From assembly GCA_964648295.1 (NCBI GenBank), contig CAZYNH010000020.1, positions 1-34,095 of the forward strand: a stretch of 34,095 bases of DNA, read 5' to 3'. Below the pieces are notes generated by a model that worked only from the letters and a program-made list of their open reading frames with translations, was not told where the DNA came from and did not search any database. This document shows, piece after piece, positions 24,591-33,899 of this stretch (positions within the stretch are counted from its first letter, which is position 1; every line of letters begins with the position of its first letter). The stretch is from UBA4055 sp964648295. Lineage in GTDB: Bacteria; UBA4055. Position numbers and translations under genes: made by a program.

Positions 24591-25498
24591 AATTCAAAAT
24601 GATCGTACTGGGAAGCAGCGGCGGAGCTCCAACCAAAAAAAGGAACTGCTCAGCATTCGTTCTGGCTCTTGAAACATACGGAATACTCTTTGACTGCGCC
24701 GAGGGCACACAACGTCAGATCCTTCTGGCCGGATATAAATTAAGTAAGATCAGGTATATTTTTATCACTCACCTGCATCTGGATCACATTGCCGGGCTTG
24801 TGCCGCTTCTTTCAACTAAAAGTATGTTCGGGATACCGGGAGATATAAGCATATTCGGTCCGAAAGGGCTTGGTGATTATATTGAATATAACCTTGGGAT
24901 CAGCGGGTCGAAACTTCATTTCAGCATAACCGTTACAGAGATCGGTGAAGGCTCGGAAACGGTTCAGGAAGATTTCAGCGTTTCAGCCCATCTTCTCAAT
25001 CACAGGCTGACCAGTTTCGGGTTCAGACTTAAGTTTAAAGATGCTCCCGGGAATATACTTTCTGAAAAACTTAAGGAGTTCGGCATATCGGAGGGTCCCG
25101 TATGCGGGACCCTGAAATCCGGCGGCACGGTCACAGTCAGCGGAGGCAGAGAGATCATTTTGAAAGATGTAGCCACTCCCGGCAGGCCGGGCAAAATAAT
25201 ATCTTTCGCCGGGGACACTTATCTCTGCAAAGGATTATACGCCTGTGTTAAAGGCGCCGATCTGGCTGTTATTGAGAGCACATTTTTGGACAATGAATCT
25301 GAGAGAGCCAAAGAAAGGACGCATCTTACGGCACTAATGGCCGGGAATGTGTGCGAAAGAAGCGGAGTAAAAAAAATACTTCTTTATCATTTCAGCGCGT
25401 CTTATCCCGCGCCGGAAATATTCAGAGAGGAATGCGCTTTAAAATTCAGCGGGGATATATTCCTCTCTCACGACATGGATGAAATTGAAATAGAATAA
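24587..25498 (+). CDS. rnz: Ribonuclease Z
   Basis: 303 residues, metallo-beta-lactamase fold. Motif II HLHLDHIAG at 62-70 gives the zinc ligands. The RNase Z-specific segments are LGSSGGAPTKKRN at 8-20, FDCAEGTQRQ at 35-44, HRLTSFGFRL, FAGDT, ESTF, RTHLTALMAG and LYHFSASY. RNase Z removes 3' trailers from tRNA precursors that lack an encoded CCA, which fits the CCA-less tRNA-Leu in this window. It overlaps the preceding gene by 4 nt. Confidence 0.94.
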   Translation: MKFKMIVLGSSGGAPTKKRNCSAFVLALETYGILFDCAEGTQRQILLAGYKLSKIRYIFITHLHLDHIAGLVPLLSTKSMFGIPGDISIFGPKGLGDYIEYNLGISGSKLHFSITVTEIGEGSETVQEDFSVSAHLLNHRLTSFGFRLKFKDAPGNILSEKLKEFGISEGPVCGTLKSGGTVTVSGGREIILKDVATPGRPGKIISFAGDTYLCKGLYACVKGADLAVIESTFLDNESERAKERTHLTALMAGNVCERSGVKKILLYHFSASYPAPEIFREECALKFSGDIFLSHDMDEIEIE

Positions 25499-25512
25499 AA
25501 AAGGAGTAGGAA

Positions 25513-26184
25513 ATGAAGGAGTACAAGAAGGAGTTCATCAGTTTTCTGATAGAGAATAATTCGCTGAAGTTCGGAGAGTTCAAACTTAAATCCGGAAGGA
25601 TGTCGCCGTATTTCCTCAACACGGGAATGCTATACTCAGGTGAGGCTGTATATAAACTCGGAAAATTCTATGCCGAGACTATAAAGGACAGAGTGAAGGA
25701 AGATTACAATGTGATATTCGGGCCGGCCTATAAGGGTATTCCGCTGGCGGTTTCATGCGTCTCTTCCCTGTTCTCCGAATTCGGTATAAATAAATCATAT
25801 TCGTTCAACAGAAAAGAATCCAAGGAATACGGCGACGCGTCGGGAATGATCGTGGGCAGACAGTTGAGCTCGGACGACAGGGTCGTTGTCATAGACGATG
25901 TAATAACAGCCGGAACGGCCGTAAAAGAAACTGTCGAACTTCTACGCATGTGCGGCAATCCCAAAATCGTATCAGCAGTGATATCTGTTGACAGAATGGA
26001 AAAAGGCGCCGGAGAGCTTTCTGCTATACAGGAGCTTCATGAGTCGCTCGGTCTCAATTTTTATCCTATTGTTGACATAAACGAGATAATAGAATTTCTT
26101 AAAGAACATAAAACTGTCGGCGTTGATGTTATTGAGAAAATGAACGAATACCGCAGGGTTTACGGAACTGATCAAACAAAATAA
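25513..26184 (+). CDS. pyrE: Orotate phosphoribosyltransferase
   Basis: 223 residues. FGEFKLKSGRMSPYFLNTG at 20-38 and the PRPP-binding loop VVVIDDVITAGTA at 124-136 are diagnostic; FGPAYKGIPLA at 69-79 and the flexible loop FNRKESKEYGDA at 98-109 complete the active site. It makes OMP from orotate and PRPP. AAGGAG lies 6 nt before the ATG. No other pyrimidine gene is nearby. Confidence 0.95.
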   Translation: MKEYKKEFISFLIENNSLKFGEFKLKSGRMSPYFLNTGMLYSGEAVYKLGKFYAETIKDRVKEDYNVIFGPAYKGIPLAVSCVSSLFSEFGINKSYSFNRKESKEYGDASGMIVGRQLSSDDRVVVIDDVITAGTAVKETVELLRMCGNPKIVSAVISVDRMEKGAGELSAIQELHESLGLNFYPIVDINEIIEFLKEHKTVGVDVIEKMNEYRRVYGTDQTK

Positions 26185-26195
26185 GGAACGGGCTG

Positions 26196-29100
26196 ATGGA
26201 GTACAGAATTTATATTTTCCTGACCAATTACAGGCAGATGAGAGATATTTATAAAAAAGATATTGATGTCCTTTTCGGAAACATTACCGAATTCCTCAGA
26301 TCTGAGATGGAAGGTATTTCAGGCGTGATAGAGGCTTCTGACTATAAATCGATACTAATAAAGGGCGCGGATTCGAATGATTTCAATTCTATTTTCAGCC
26401 TTGCGAAGAATTGCGGTGACGCCCTGATAAGGATCAAATCCCTCTTAAAGGATTTCAGAACCGTGATCCCTGTAAAAATCGGGATAATCACAGCTGAGGA
26501 ATCAGACAAAAAACATCCTTTCAGGTCGAACCTGCCGACTGAGGAAATGGAACTGATACCCGACATACTGGTCTCCGACAGAACTTCTGTATCAATAATA
26601 GAGAATTACGAGGTCAAAGCCTGCGGATTAAGAAATATATGGACTACATCCGGGATCGAGATCAGCAGGTCAAAGAAGATAAGGAACATCTATTTTAACA
26701 GAGACGAAGAGGATATTCTTGAGGAATTTATCGGCGGAGCTTTTGATGAGAATATTCTTTATATATGGGGAGAGAAGGGCTCGGGAAAATCCGGCATAAT
26801 AAAGGAAGTGACCGGCAGAGCAGAAGGCGGGAATATAATTCTTCTGAGAGAAAAGAGGAACAACACCAGAGAGTTCAAGATCATACACGACATTATCTAT
26901 CACCTGCTTTTCAGAAAAAGGAACGAGAACACTCAGACGATCGATGATGTTATCCGCAGGATCGAAAACTCGGCGATCGCGCCGATGAACAAATCGAACC
27001 TGATCTATTTTATAAAACTCCTTTTCACAGAAATAGATGATGAGGACATTATTACATTCAGTTACAATACCTATAAGTCCAGCCTGAAGAAAGCGTTGAC
27101 CGATTCTCTGAAGATCAATGCGGAACCATGTACGGTAATTATAGACGATCACCAGTGGGTCAGCAGGAACTGCGAAGAACTCATAATGTATGCAGCTGCT
27201 TTCGCGCAGGGCGATCTTAGACTTGTTCTGTGCTCGGACGACAAGAATAACTCGAACAATATTCCATACCCGGTAAGATATCTTCACATTGGAGAACTCA
27301 ATAAAGTCCAGATATCAAAGATGCTTCAGATGCTTTTCCCAAGAATGAAGATCGAGGGCAGGACCGCGGATTTTATTCATAAAGCCACGGGCGGCAATCT
27401 CTATACTGTCCTTGAGTTTACTCAGTATCTTACAGGTAAAGGCTGTTTTTCGGTAACCGACGGCAAGGTCAGCGTAAATTATCCCGATCTGAAGAACATA
27501 CCCGACAATCTGACCGACATGTTTACGGATAAAGTCTCATCGCTCTCGCCGAACGCTTCGGATATACTCAGGATCATTTGCATAATGGGGGAAGAATTTT
27601 ATCCGAGCGATCTTGACTGGCTTCTTCATGTAATAAACTATCCCGCAGATGAACAGGCAGCTTTAAAAGAGCTTGACGATGCAGGGATAATTGAGAATAG
27701 AGGCGATCATTATATTCTGGCCGAATCATCAATAATCTCCGGAATTTATAACAATATAAATGAAAAGAACAGAAAGCTTATTCACGGCCTGCTGGGAGAG
27801 CTTTTTGAGACAAAAGGCGCCGAGAAATTCGGTTTCAAGATATTTCTGCATTATCTCAAAGCGGAAAATTACGAAAAAATTATTGCGATACTGCCCGACA
27901 TACTTTCAAAAGCCCATAAACTTATCCACTTCAACGCTTTGAAGAATATGTTCGACATCTCCGATAAACTGCTTTTCAGGTTGTGCGTAAAAGAAAACTT
28001 ATATCCGATCGAGGTATGGCTGGAAAATCTCAAGTTCTCCAGATTCCTTTTTGACAGCGGCGATCCCCTTGATACCGTAAAGAGGTTTGAGAAAGCGATA
28101 GACCATCTGATAAAGATCGAAAAAGAAACACTGACCCTTGATCTTTACGAAATTCTTCTTAGGTCATATATAGATTCAGACAAGTTCAAAAAGGCCTCAC
28201 AGTATGTAAGCACAGGCCTCAAGACAGCTGAGAAATACCAATCGGCGGGACACAGGCTGATGATATCGCTGCTGGATCTGGCTATCAGGATCAGGAAAGG
28301 CGACTTCTCGGGAATAACTGACGCATTCGGGATTATTGAAAAAGAAGCTGCTGAAGATAAAAAAATATCAGAAAGCGAAGATTTTATATACATTAACGCA
28401 AGAGTATGCCTGTTAAAAAACGAAACAGACAAAGCTCACGAGCTTCTATCGAAACTTCTTGATCTATATACCTCATCATTAGATTTTGACAGGGCAGGCG
28501 AGATAACAAGGCTGATGATAGAAATATCATTAACACTGAGAGACCACAGATCAGCTGAAGAATTCTGTAAATATATACTAAGCAGTGAGAAGGGTTCCGC
28601 ATCAGGATCAGATGAGACCGTGAGGACAAATATCTTACTGGCAAGGCTCTACGGCTATCAGAATAAATTCCTTCAGGCGGTTTCCCTGCTCGAATCTTTG
28701 TGCGATAAGACAAAGAAGACCGATCTGCGGAACGAGATAATCTATGAACTGGGTTCTCTGTACCAGTTCCATAATGAGAAGGAACTCGCGCTGTCCACAT
28801 TCAAAGCCGCCTTGGTTAAAGATAAAAAACAAAGGAAGAATAATGATCAGGCTTTTGAGATCAAGTACGCGCTTCTTCTCGCTTCGCAGAATGAATACAG
28901 GGAAGCTGAAGATGCTTTAAAAAAATGTACCGGCGGGTCATGCAAGCTCATTATTTCTGTTATCAGGTTTTTAAGCAAAAAAGGAAATGACACGGAAGCC
29001 GAAAATCTGTTTAAGGCAATTTCTGAAGCCGGAACCGTTGAAACCGATCTGATTTTTGAAACAGCGCTTCTTTTGCTGAACAGCATTGGTTCAAGAAGAA

Positions 29101-29300
29101 AATTCGACCTTTGCAGAATGCTTCTGGAGATAATGTCCCTAATGGTCAATAATGTGAGGGATTACAATCTGGTGCTTGAATTTAATAAAACGGCCAAATC
29201 TCTTCACAGGAACAGTGTGAGGACAAAAAAGAATATGTCTGAAATAAAAAAAGTAACGCCTTCAGTCAGAAAAAGAGTAAAAAACAGACGAAATGCATAA
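26196..29300 (+). CDS. Cyclase-like/AAA ATPase/helical-repeat protein (STAND-type)
   Basis: 1034 residues in three parts. Residues 1-150 resemble a degenerate class III nucleotide-cyclase domain (FGNITEFLRSEMEGISGVIE, KIGIITAE, an ILVSDRTS-like segment) without the metal-binding Asp pair, so no cyclase activity is expected. Residues 165-460 form a P-loop ATPase: Walker A GEKGSGKS at 192-199, Walker B TVIIDD at 313-318, then LRLVLCSDD and a winged-helix-like part. Residues 540-1000 are TPR-like helical repeats (for example AVSLLESLCDKTKKTDLRNE). The last residues are very basic. This order is that of AAA-TPR signalling ATPases related to MalT-like and cyclase-linked regulators. No output DNA-binding domain is obvious. 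AAGGA lies 8 nt before the ATG; it is 11 nt after pyrE. Confidence 0.75.
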   Translation: MEYRIYIFLTNYRQMRDIYKKDIDVLFGNITEFLRSEMEGISGVIEASDYKSILIKGADSNDFNSIFSLAKNCGDALIRIKSLLKDFRTVIPVKIGIITAEESDKKHPFRSNLPTEEMELIPDILVSDRTSVSIIENYEVKACGLRNIWTTSGIEISRSKKIRNIYFNRDEEDILEEFIGGAFDENILYIWGEKGSGKSGIIKEVTGRAEGGNIILLREKRNNTREFKIIHDIIYHLLFRKRNENTQTIDDVIRRIENSAIAPMNKSNLIYFIKLLFTEIDDEDIITFSYNTYKSSLKKALTDSLKINAEPCTVIIDDHQWVSRNCEELIMYAAAFAQGDLRLVLCSDDKNNSNNIPYPVRYLHIGELNKVQISKMLQMLFPRMKIEGRTADFIHKATGGNLYTVLEFTQYLTGKGCFSVTDGKVSVNYPDLKNIPDNLTDMFTDKVSSLSPNASDILRIICIMGEEFYPSDLDWLLHVINYPADEQAALKELDDAGIIENRGDHYILAESSIISGIYNNINEKNRKLIHGLLGELFETKGAEKFGFKIFLHYLKAENYEKIIAILPDILSKAHKLIHFNALKNMFDISDKLLFRLCVKENLYPIEVWLENLKFSRFLFDSGDPLDTVKRFEKAIDHLIKIEKETLTLDLYEILLRSYIDSDKFKKASQYVSTGLKTAEKYQSAGHRLMISLLDLAIRIRKGDFSGITDAFGIIEKEAAEDKKISESEDFIYINARVCLLKNETDKAHELLSKLLDLYTSSLDFDRAGEITRLMIEISLTLRDHRSAEEFCKYILSSEKGSASGSDETVRTNILLARLYGYQNKFLQAVSLLESLCDKTKKTDLRNEIIYELGSLYQFHNEKELALSTFKAALVKDKKQRKNNDQAFEIKYALLLASQNEYREAEDALKKCTGGSCKLIISVIRFLSKKGNDTEAENLFKAISEAGTVETDLIFETALLLLNSIGSRRKFDLCRMLLEIMSLMVNNVRDYNLVLEFNKTAKSLHRNSVRTKKNMSEIKKVTPSVRKRVKNRRNA

Positions 29301-29310
29301 GGGGTTTATC

Positions 29311-30597
29311 ATGAATGATTATTTCATTGTCAACGGCGGCAGAAAGCTTAAAGGGGATATCCTCGCGTCCGGTAATAAAAATGAGGCTCTGCCTGTAATA
29401 GCTGCCGCACTTCTGACCGAGGAAGAGGTAATAATCGAGAATATCCCGGATATTATAGACACGAACATAATGATAAGGATCGCTCAGGAGCTTGGAACTG
29501 AGGTTGTAAAGCTGGATAAGAACACTTACAGCTTTAAAGCGGGCGACATTTCAGGCAGAGAGCTGAATTTATCTCTGGCGTCTAAGATAAGAAGTTCACT
29601 TCTGTTTCTCGCGCCTCTTGTTTTAAGAAAAGGTTCTGTACCTCTCCCCTCTGCCGGCGGGGACAGAATAGGAGCAAGAAGGATCGATTCTCACCTTCTG
29701 GCTTTCGTCAAGCTCGGCGTAAGGATAGTTGAGGACAAGAAGGAATGTCTGCTGAAAGCGGGAAAGCTGAAGGGCGCGGAGATACTTCTCGACGAAGCTT
29801 CCGTGATGGCTACTGAGAACGCCGTCATGCTTGCCGTGAAGACGCCCGGCACTACTTCAATATACAACGCCGCATGTGAGCCCCATGTGCAGAATCTGTG
29901 CAGCATGCTTGTATCTATGGGCGGGAACATCAGCGGGATAGGCACGAACAGGCTGATAATCAAAGGGGTAAAGAAGCTTCACGGCACAAGGCACAGGATA
30001 TTGCCGGACCATATTGAAACAGGATCGTTCATGGGCCTTGCCGCCTGCACAGGCGGTGGCATGACGGTAAAAGACGCGTACACGCCCCACATGGACATAA
30101 TCTTCCCGGCTTTCAGAAAGCTCGGCATCAGCTTCGAGGTAAAGGGTTCCGACATTTATGTGCCCGGGAATCAGATGCCGGTAATTCAGGATGATTTCGG
30201 CGGCAGGATACCTTCCATATCGGATCAGCCGTGGCCCTGCTTCCCTGCCGATCTTACCAGTATTATGGTGGTTTCGGCTGTGTTTTCAAAAGGAACCGTA
30301 ATGATACACGAAAAAATGTTCGAGGGAAGGCTTTTCTTTGTTGATTCTCTTATCAGGATGGGTGCCAAGGTAGTTCTGTGCGACCCTCACAGAGTGGTAA
30401 TTACCGGTCCTCAAAAACTTAAGCCTGTAGAACTCTCGTCACCGGATATAAGGGCGGGAATGGCCCTTTTAATAGCCGCTTTATCGGCAAAAGGCACATC
30501 AGTTATAAAGAACATCCGCCAGATTGACAGAGGATACCAGGAGATTGATACCAAGATAAACGCTCTTGGAGCAGACATCATCAGAAAAAGCGAATAA
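29311..30597 (+). CDS. murA: UDP-N-acetylglucosamine 1-carboxyvinyltransferase with Asp in place of the active-site Cys
   Basis: 428 residues from ATG 29311, chosen because AAGGGG lies 6 nt upstream; an in-frame ATG at 29293 lies inside the previous gene and lacks a site. MurA landmarks are GNKNEALP at 21-28, IRSSLLFLAPLV at 93-104, GARRIDSH at 121-128, HIETGSFMGLAA, and the C-terminal IRAGMALLIAALSAKG. The loop that normally reads GGCxIGARPVD reads GGDRIGARRID, so residue 118 is Asp (GAC 29662-29664). MurA commits UDP-GlcNAc to peptidoglycan synthesis. The next gene overlaps its stop by one base. Confidence 0.94.
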   Translation: MNDYFIVNGGRKLKGDILASGNKNEALPVIAAALLTEEEVIIENIPDIIDTNIMIRIAQELGTEVVKLDKNTYSFKAGDISGRELNLSLASKIRSSLLFLAPLVLRKGSVPLPSAGGDRIGARRIDSHLLAFVKLGVRIVEDKKECLLKAGKLKGAEILLDEASVMATENAVMLAVKTPGTTSIYNAACEPHVQNLCSMLVSMGGNISGIGTNRLIIKGVKKLHGTRHRILPDHIETGSFMGLAACTGGGMTVKDAYTPHMDIIFPAFRKLGISFEVKGSDIYVPGNQMPVIQDDFGGRIPSISDQPWPCFPADLTSIMVVSAVFSKGTVMIHEKMFEGRLFFVDSLIRMGAKVVLCDPHRVVITGPQKLKPVELSSPDIRAGMALLIAALSAKGTSVIKNIRQIDRGYQEIDTKINALGADIIRKSE

Positions 30598-31166
30598 TGA
30601 ACTTTCTTTCCTTATTTTTATTAATTCTCGCTCTGTCTCTTGTTCTTTCAGGTTTCAGGATGTACCGCTATATTATTTCCGTAAAGAACACGCACAGGAA
30701 TGAACTTTTCGGGCTCATCAGCGACTGGTACAGGCAGATAAATGAAAATAATGATAAGGCCCGGATATCTCTGGCTGAAAAAGCTGTCGAGGCCATGTTC
30801 GAGAAAAAGGTGAATAAAACGGCTTTGCTTCACTTCGACGAAAGGTTTATAAGCAGATTCTTAAAGGAAAAATTATCGGTTGACTGCTCAAATGACTTAA
30901 AAAAAACATTTGAGGATATCTCAAGGACCGGTTTAAAAAAATCAAGGCAGAGCCTGAAAATCCTCTCCATGGCTTTCGGACATGAGTTCACTCTGGAAAA
31001 CTATTCATTTTACAATTACTGGCTGATCATGAAAGGTAATCGTGTTCTTTTTGCCGAAAAGAAAAAAGACTCTGAGGGCAGATCATACGGAAAAGAAGAT
31101 ATAGATGAGCCTTTTGCTGTGCTTGAGTTTTATTTTAACGAGTTAAAAAACAAAGGTAAAAAATGA
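30597..31166 (+). CDS. Membrane-anchored protein of unknown function, 189 aa
   Basis: I do not recognise the family. One N-terminal membrane helix (about residues 2-20) is followed by a basic, mostly helical domain with no Cys or His cluster. The ATG overlaps the murA stop (TAATG) and its own stop overlaps the proS start (ATGA), so it is a real member of the operon. The N-in/C-out or C-in topology cannot be decided from sequence. Confidence 0.72.
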   Translation: MNFLSLFLLILALSLVLSGFRMYRYIISVKNTHRNELFGLISDWYRQINENNDKARISLAEKAVEAMFEKKVNKTALLHFDERFISRFLKEKLSVDCSNDLKKTFEDISRTGLKKSRQSLKILSMAFGHEFTLENYSFYNYWLIMKGNRVLFAEKKKDSEGRSYGKEDIDEPFAVLEFYFNELKNKGKK

Positions 31167-32884
31167 GATTTTCAAAACTTTTTCTTTATACGAACAAAGA
31201 GTATCCCAAGGATGCCGAGGTGATAAGCGATAAACTTCTGCGCAAGTCGAACCTTCTCGTTAAATCGCATTCGGGTTTCTTTTACTACTCTCCACTGCTT
31301 TACAGGACGCTGAAAAAGATAAGGGACATAATCGAATCCGAAATGGACAGGGCGGGAGCTCAGGAGGTTCTTCTGCCGATACTGATGAAGAAGGAATTGT
31401 GGGAGGAATCCGAGCGGTGGGATACTTATCTGAACGCGGAGATCATGTTCCATTTGAAGAACAGAAAAGATATTGAAATGTGTCTGGGACCGACGCACGA
31501 AGAGGCTGTTACGGACCTTGTGAGAAAATTCGTAAGCTCGTATAAGCAGCTGCCTCTGATACTTTATCAGCAGAACACGAAATTCAGAGATGAGATAAGG
31601 CCGAGATTCGGGCTCATGCGCACAAGCGAGTTTATCATGAAAGACGCATACAGCTTTGATGCAGATCGGGAAGGTCTGGACATATCGTACGGAAAGATGC
31701 GCGAGGCTTATAAAAGAATATTCGAACGGATCGGGCTTGATTATCAGATCGTTCAGGCTGATTCGGGGGCTATAGGCGGAAGCGGATCGGAGGAATTTAT
31801 GATCACTGCCGAAAGCGGTGAGGACACGCTTCTTTTCTGCCCGGACTGCGACTACGCCGCGAATATCGAGAAAGCCGATTCCGTGCTTGAAGAGAAGGAG
31901 TTCATCGGCTATAACAGAGAAATGATAAAACTTCATACTCCGAATATAAGATCGGTCGATGAGCTTGTTTCTTTTACGGGCATTCCTGCGCATCAGATGA
32001 TAAAAACGATTATCTTTAAGGTCATTTACAAAGACATCGAGAAGTTCGCGGCAGTAATAATCAGGGGCGATCTTGAGATCAATGAAGTGAAACTTACGAA
32101 CCACTTTGCCTGTCTCGAGCTAAAGAAAGCTTCTGAAGACGATATAAGAACTCTTACAGGTGCCGAAGTCGGTTTCGCAGGCCCGTTCGGTTTGAATGCG
32201 GGGATCGAGCTGATCGCTGACAATTCGGTTAAAGATGTAGATTACTTCCTCTGCGGGCTTAATGAAACTGATTACCACAATGTTAATGTCCGATTCGAAA
32301 GAGATATTAAAATGCCCCCGGCCTTTGATCTTAAGCTCGCCAGCGAAGGCGAGATCTGCCCTTCCTGCAAAAAATCAGGACTTATCAGGAAAATGGGTAT
32401 CGAAGTCGGCCATATATTTAAGCTCGGAACAAAATATTCAGAAAAAATGAAAGCTTATATCACGAACGAGGACGGTAGCGAAACGCCTATGATCATGGGC
32501 TGTTACGGCATAGGCACTTCCAGGATCATTTCTGCGGCAATAGAACAAAATAACGACGCCGACGGGATCATCTGGCCGGGATCTATCGCTCCGTATCATA
32601 TAATTATCGTCACGGTTGGTAAAGACAAACCGGTAACAGATAAAGCGGAAGAGCTCTATTCTTACCTGACCGGTAAAGGCTATGAAGTTCTTTACGATGA
32701 CAGGGATGTTTCTTTCGGTTTCAAAATGAAGGACGCCGATCTGATAGGAATCCCCTACCGCATTGTCGCAGGCAAAAAAGCTCCTGAAGGAATATTCGAG
32801 ATCTCCGACAGGCGCACCAAAACAAAAAAAGAAGCGGATCTTGCGCAAATTCTGGCTTATCTGAAAGAGAAATTGGATAAATAA
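31163..32884 (+). CDS. proS: Prolyl-tRNA synthetase, bacterial type with editing domain
   Basis: 573 residues, the usual length. Class II motifs are present: LGPTHEEA at 108-115 and RDEIRPRFGLMRTSEFIMKD at 142-161. An insertion from about 225 to 400 is the YbaK-like editing domain that clears Ala-tRNA-Pro; MIKTIIFKV at 279-287 contains its conserved Lys281. GHIFKLGTKYSE and the GCYGIGTSRI segment of motif 3 follow, then the anticodon-binding domain with VLYDDRDVSFGFKMKDADLIGIP (given in part: DDRDVSFGFKMKDADLIGIP). AAAGGT lies 5 nt before the ATG; start overlaps the previous stop by 4 nt. Confidence 0.96.
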   Translation: MRFSKLFLYTNKEYPKDAEVISDKLLRKSNLLVKSHSGFFYYSPLLYRTLKKIRDIIESEMDRAGAQEVLLPILMKKELWEESERWDTYLNAEIMFHLKNRKDIEMCLGPTHEEAVTDLVRKFVSSYKQLPLILYQQNTKFRDEIRPRFGLMRTSEFIMKDAYSFDADREGLDISYGKMREAYKRIFERIGLDYQIVQADSGAIGGSGSEEFMITAESGEDTLLFCPDCDYAANIEKADSVLEEKEFIGYNREMIKLHTPNIRSVDELVSFTGIPAHQMIKTIIFKVIYKDIEKFAAVIIRGDLEINEVKLTNHFACLELKKASEDDIRTLTGAEVGFAGPFGLNAGIELIADNSVKDVDYFLCGLNETDYHNVNVRFERDIKMPPAFDLKLASEGEICPSCKKSGLIRKMGIEVGHIFKLGTKYSEKMKAYITNEDGSETPMIMGCYGIGTSRIISAAIEQNNDADGIIWPGSIAPYHIIIVTVGKDKPVTDKAEELYSYLTGKGYEVLYDDRDVSFGFKMKDADLIGIPYRIVAGKKAPEGIFEISDRRTKTKKEADLAQILAYLKEKLDK

Positions 32885-32895
32885 GGACACAAGGC

Positions 32896-33885
32896 ATGAA
32901 AATACTCATCATCGGCGGCACACTCTTTCTCGGCAGGCACATTGTCGAAAGCTCACTGAGGGACGGCCACGAAGTGACTCTTTTTAACCGCGGCAAACGG
33001 AACGCGGACCTCTTCCCCGGGGTCGAAAAAATTAAAGGCGACAGGGATAGTGACCTTGAACTTCTCAAAGGCAGAAAATGGGACGCGGTAATAGACACAT
33101 GCGGCTATATTCCCCGCATCGTGGAAAAATCGGCTCAGGCACTTTCGGAAAGCGCGGGAACTTATGTGTTCATATCCTCGATCTCTGTTTACAAAGATTT
33201 TTCCAAAGCCGGAATAAACGAGGAAGCGGAACTCTTACAGCTGGAAAATGAGGCTGACGAAACCCTGACCAATGAAACATACGGAGCTTTGAAAGCCCAC
33301 TGCGAAGAAAGAGTCCTCAAGCACTTCCCGCAAAACAGCCTCATCATCCGCCCCGGCCTGATAGTCGGGCCGAACGATTATACAGACAGGTTCACTTACT
33401 GGCCGGTCAGAGTCAGGCGCGGTGGACAAGTCATAATTCCCGATCATACAGATTACCCGATACAGTTCATAGATGTCCGCGACCTCGCCGATCTTGCGCT
33501 CAGGCTTGTCGAGAATGAAGTCACAGGCATCTTCAACGCGGCCGGACCCGAAAAAAAGTTTACATTCAGACAACTGCTTGACGCCTGCCTCCCGTTCGCG
33601 GAAAAGAAAGTCGAATTCATCGGTCTGCCGGAAGAATTCCTCGAAGAAAGCCTGAACGAGAACGGCACCTATCTGCCCATGTCCGAAGCGAAAGGCGAAT
33701 GGGCCGGAATTGAACAGGTCAACTGCTCCAAAGCGATCGGTCACGGGCTTGTTTTCAGAGATGTAAAAGAAACAGTCAAACATACTCTCGAATGGTTTGG
33801 AACTCTGCCCGAAAATTACGAAATGAAAACAGGACTCAAACCTGAAATTGAAAAGAAGATAATCGAGAAGTGGAAAAATAAATAA
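32896..33885 (+). CDS. NAD-dependent epimerase/dehydratase (extended SDR)
   Basis: 329 residues. The dinucleotide-binding motif GGTLFLGRHI at 7-16 and a following FNRG mark an extended short-chain dehydrogenase. FISSISVY and the YxxxK catalytic pair in TYGALKAHCE are intact, followed by RPGLIVGPND and FIDVRDLADLALR. The group resembles the CSP41-like/isoflavone-reductase-like branch of SDRs; the substrate is not known. Leucine codons here are mostly CTC and many codons end in C, unlike proS and murA. AGGA lies 8 nt before the ATG, 11 nt after proS. Confidence 0.86.
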   Translation: MKILIIGGTLFLGRHIVESSLRDGHEVTLFNRGKRNADLFPGVEKIKGDRDSDLELLKGRKWDAVIDTCGYIPRIVEKSAQALSESAGTYVFISSISVYKDFSKAGINEEAELLQLENEADETLTNETYGALKAHCEERVLKHFPQNSLIIRPGLIVGPNDYTDRFTYWPVRVRRGGQVIIPDHTDYPIQFIDVRDLADLALRLVENEVTGIFNAAGPEKKFTFRQLLDACLPFAEKKVEFIGLPEEFLEESLNENGTYLPMSEAKGEWAGIEQVNCSKAIGHGLVFRDVKETVKHTLEWFGTLPENYEMKTGLKPEIEKKIIEKWKNK

Positions 33886-33899
33886 TAAAGGAACAGCTT

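Noticed and set aside
29293..29310. murA start at ATG 29293
   Set aside because: It lies within the end of the preceding gene without a ribosome-binding site; ATG 29311 has AAGGGG at 6 nt and gives the normal MurA N-terminus.
31172..32104. Open frame of 310 codons antisense to proS
   Set aside because: It lies wholly opposite a certain gene, has no family motif and no promoter or ribosome-binding site; it reflects proS codon bias.
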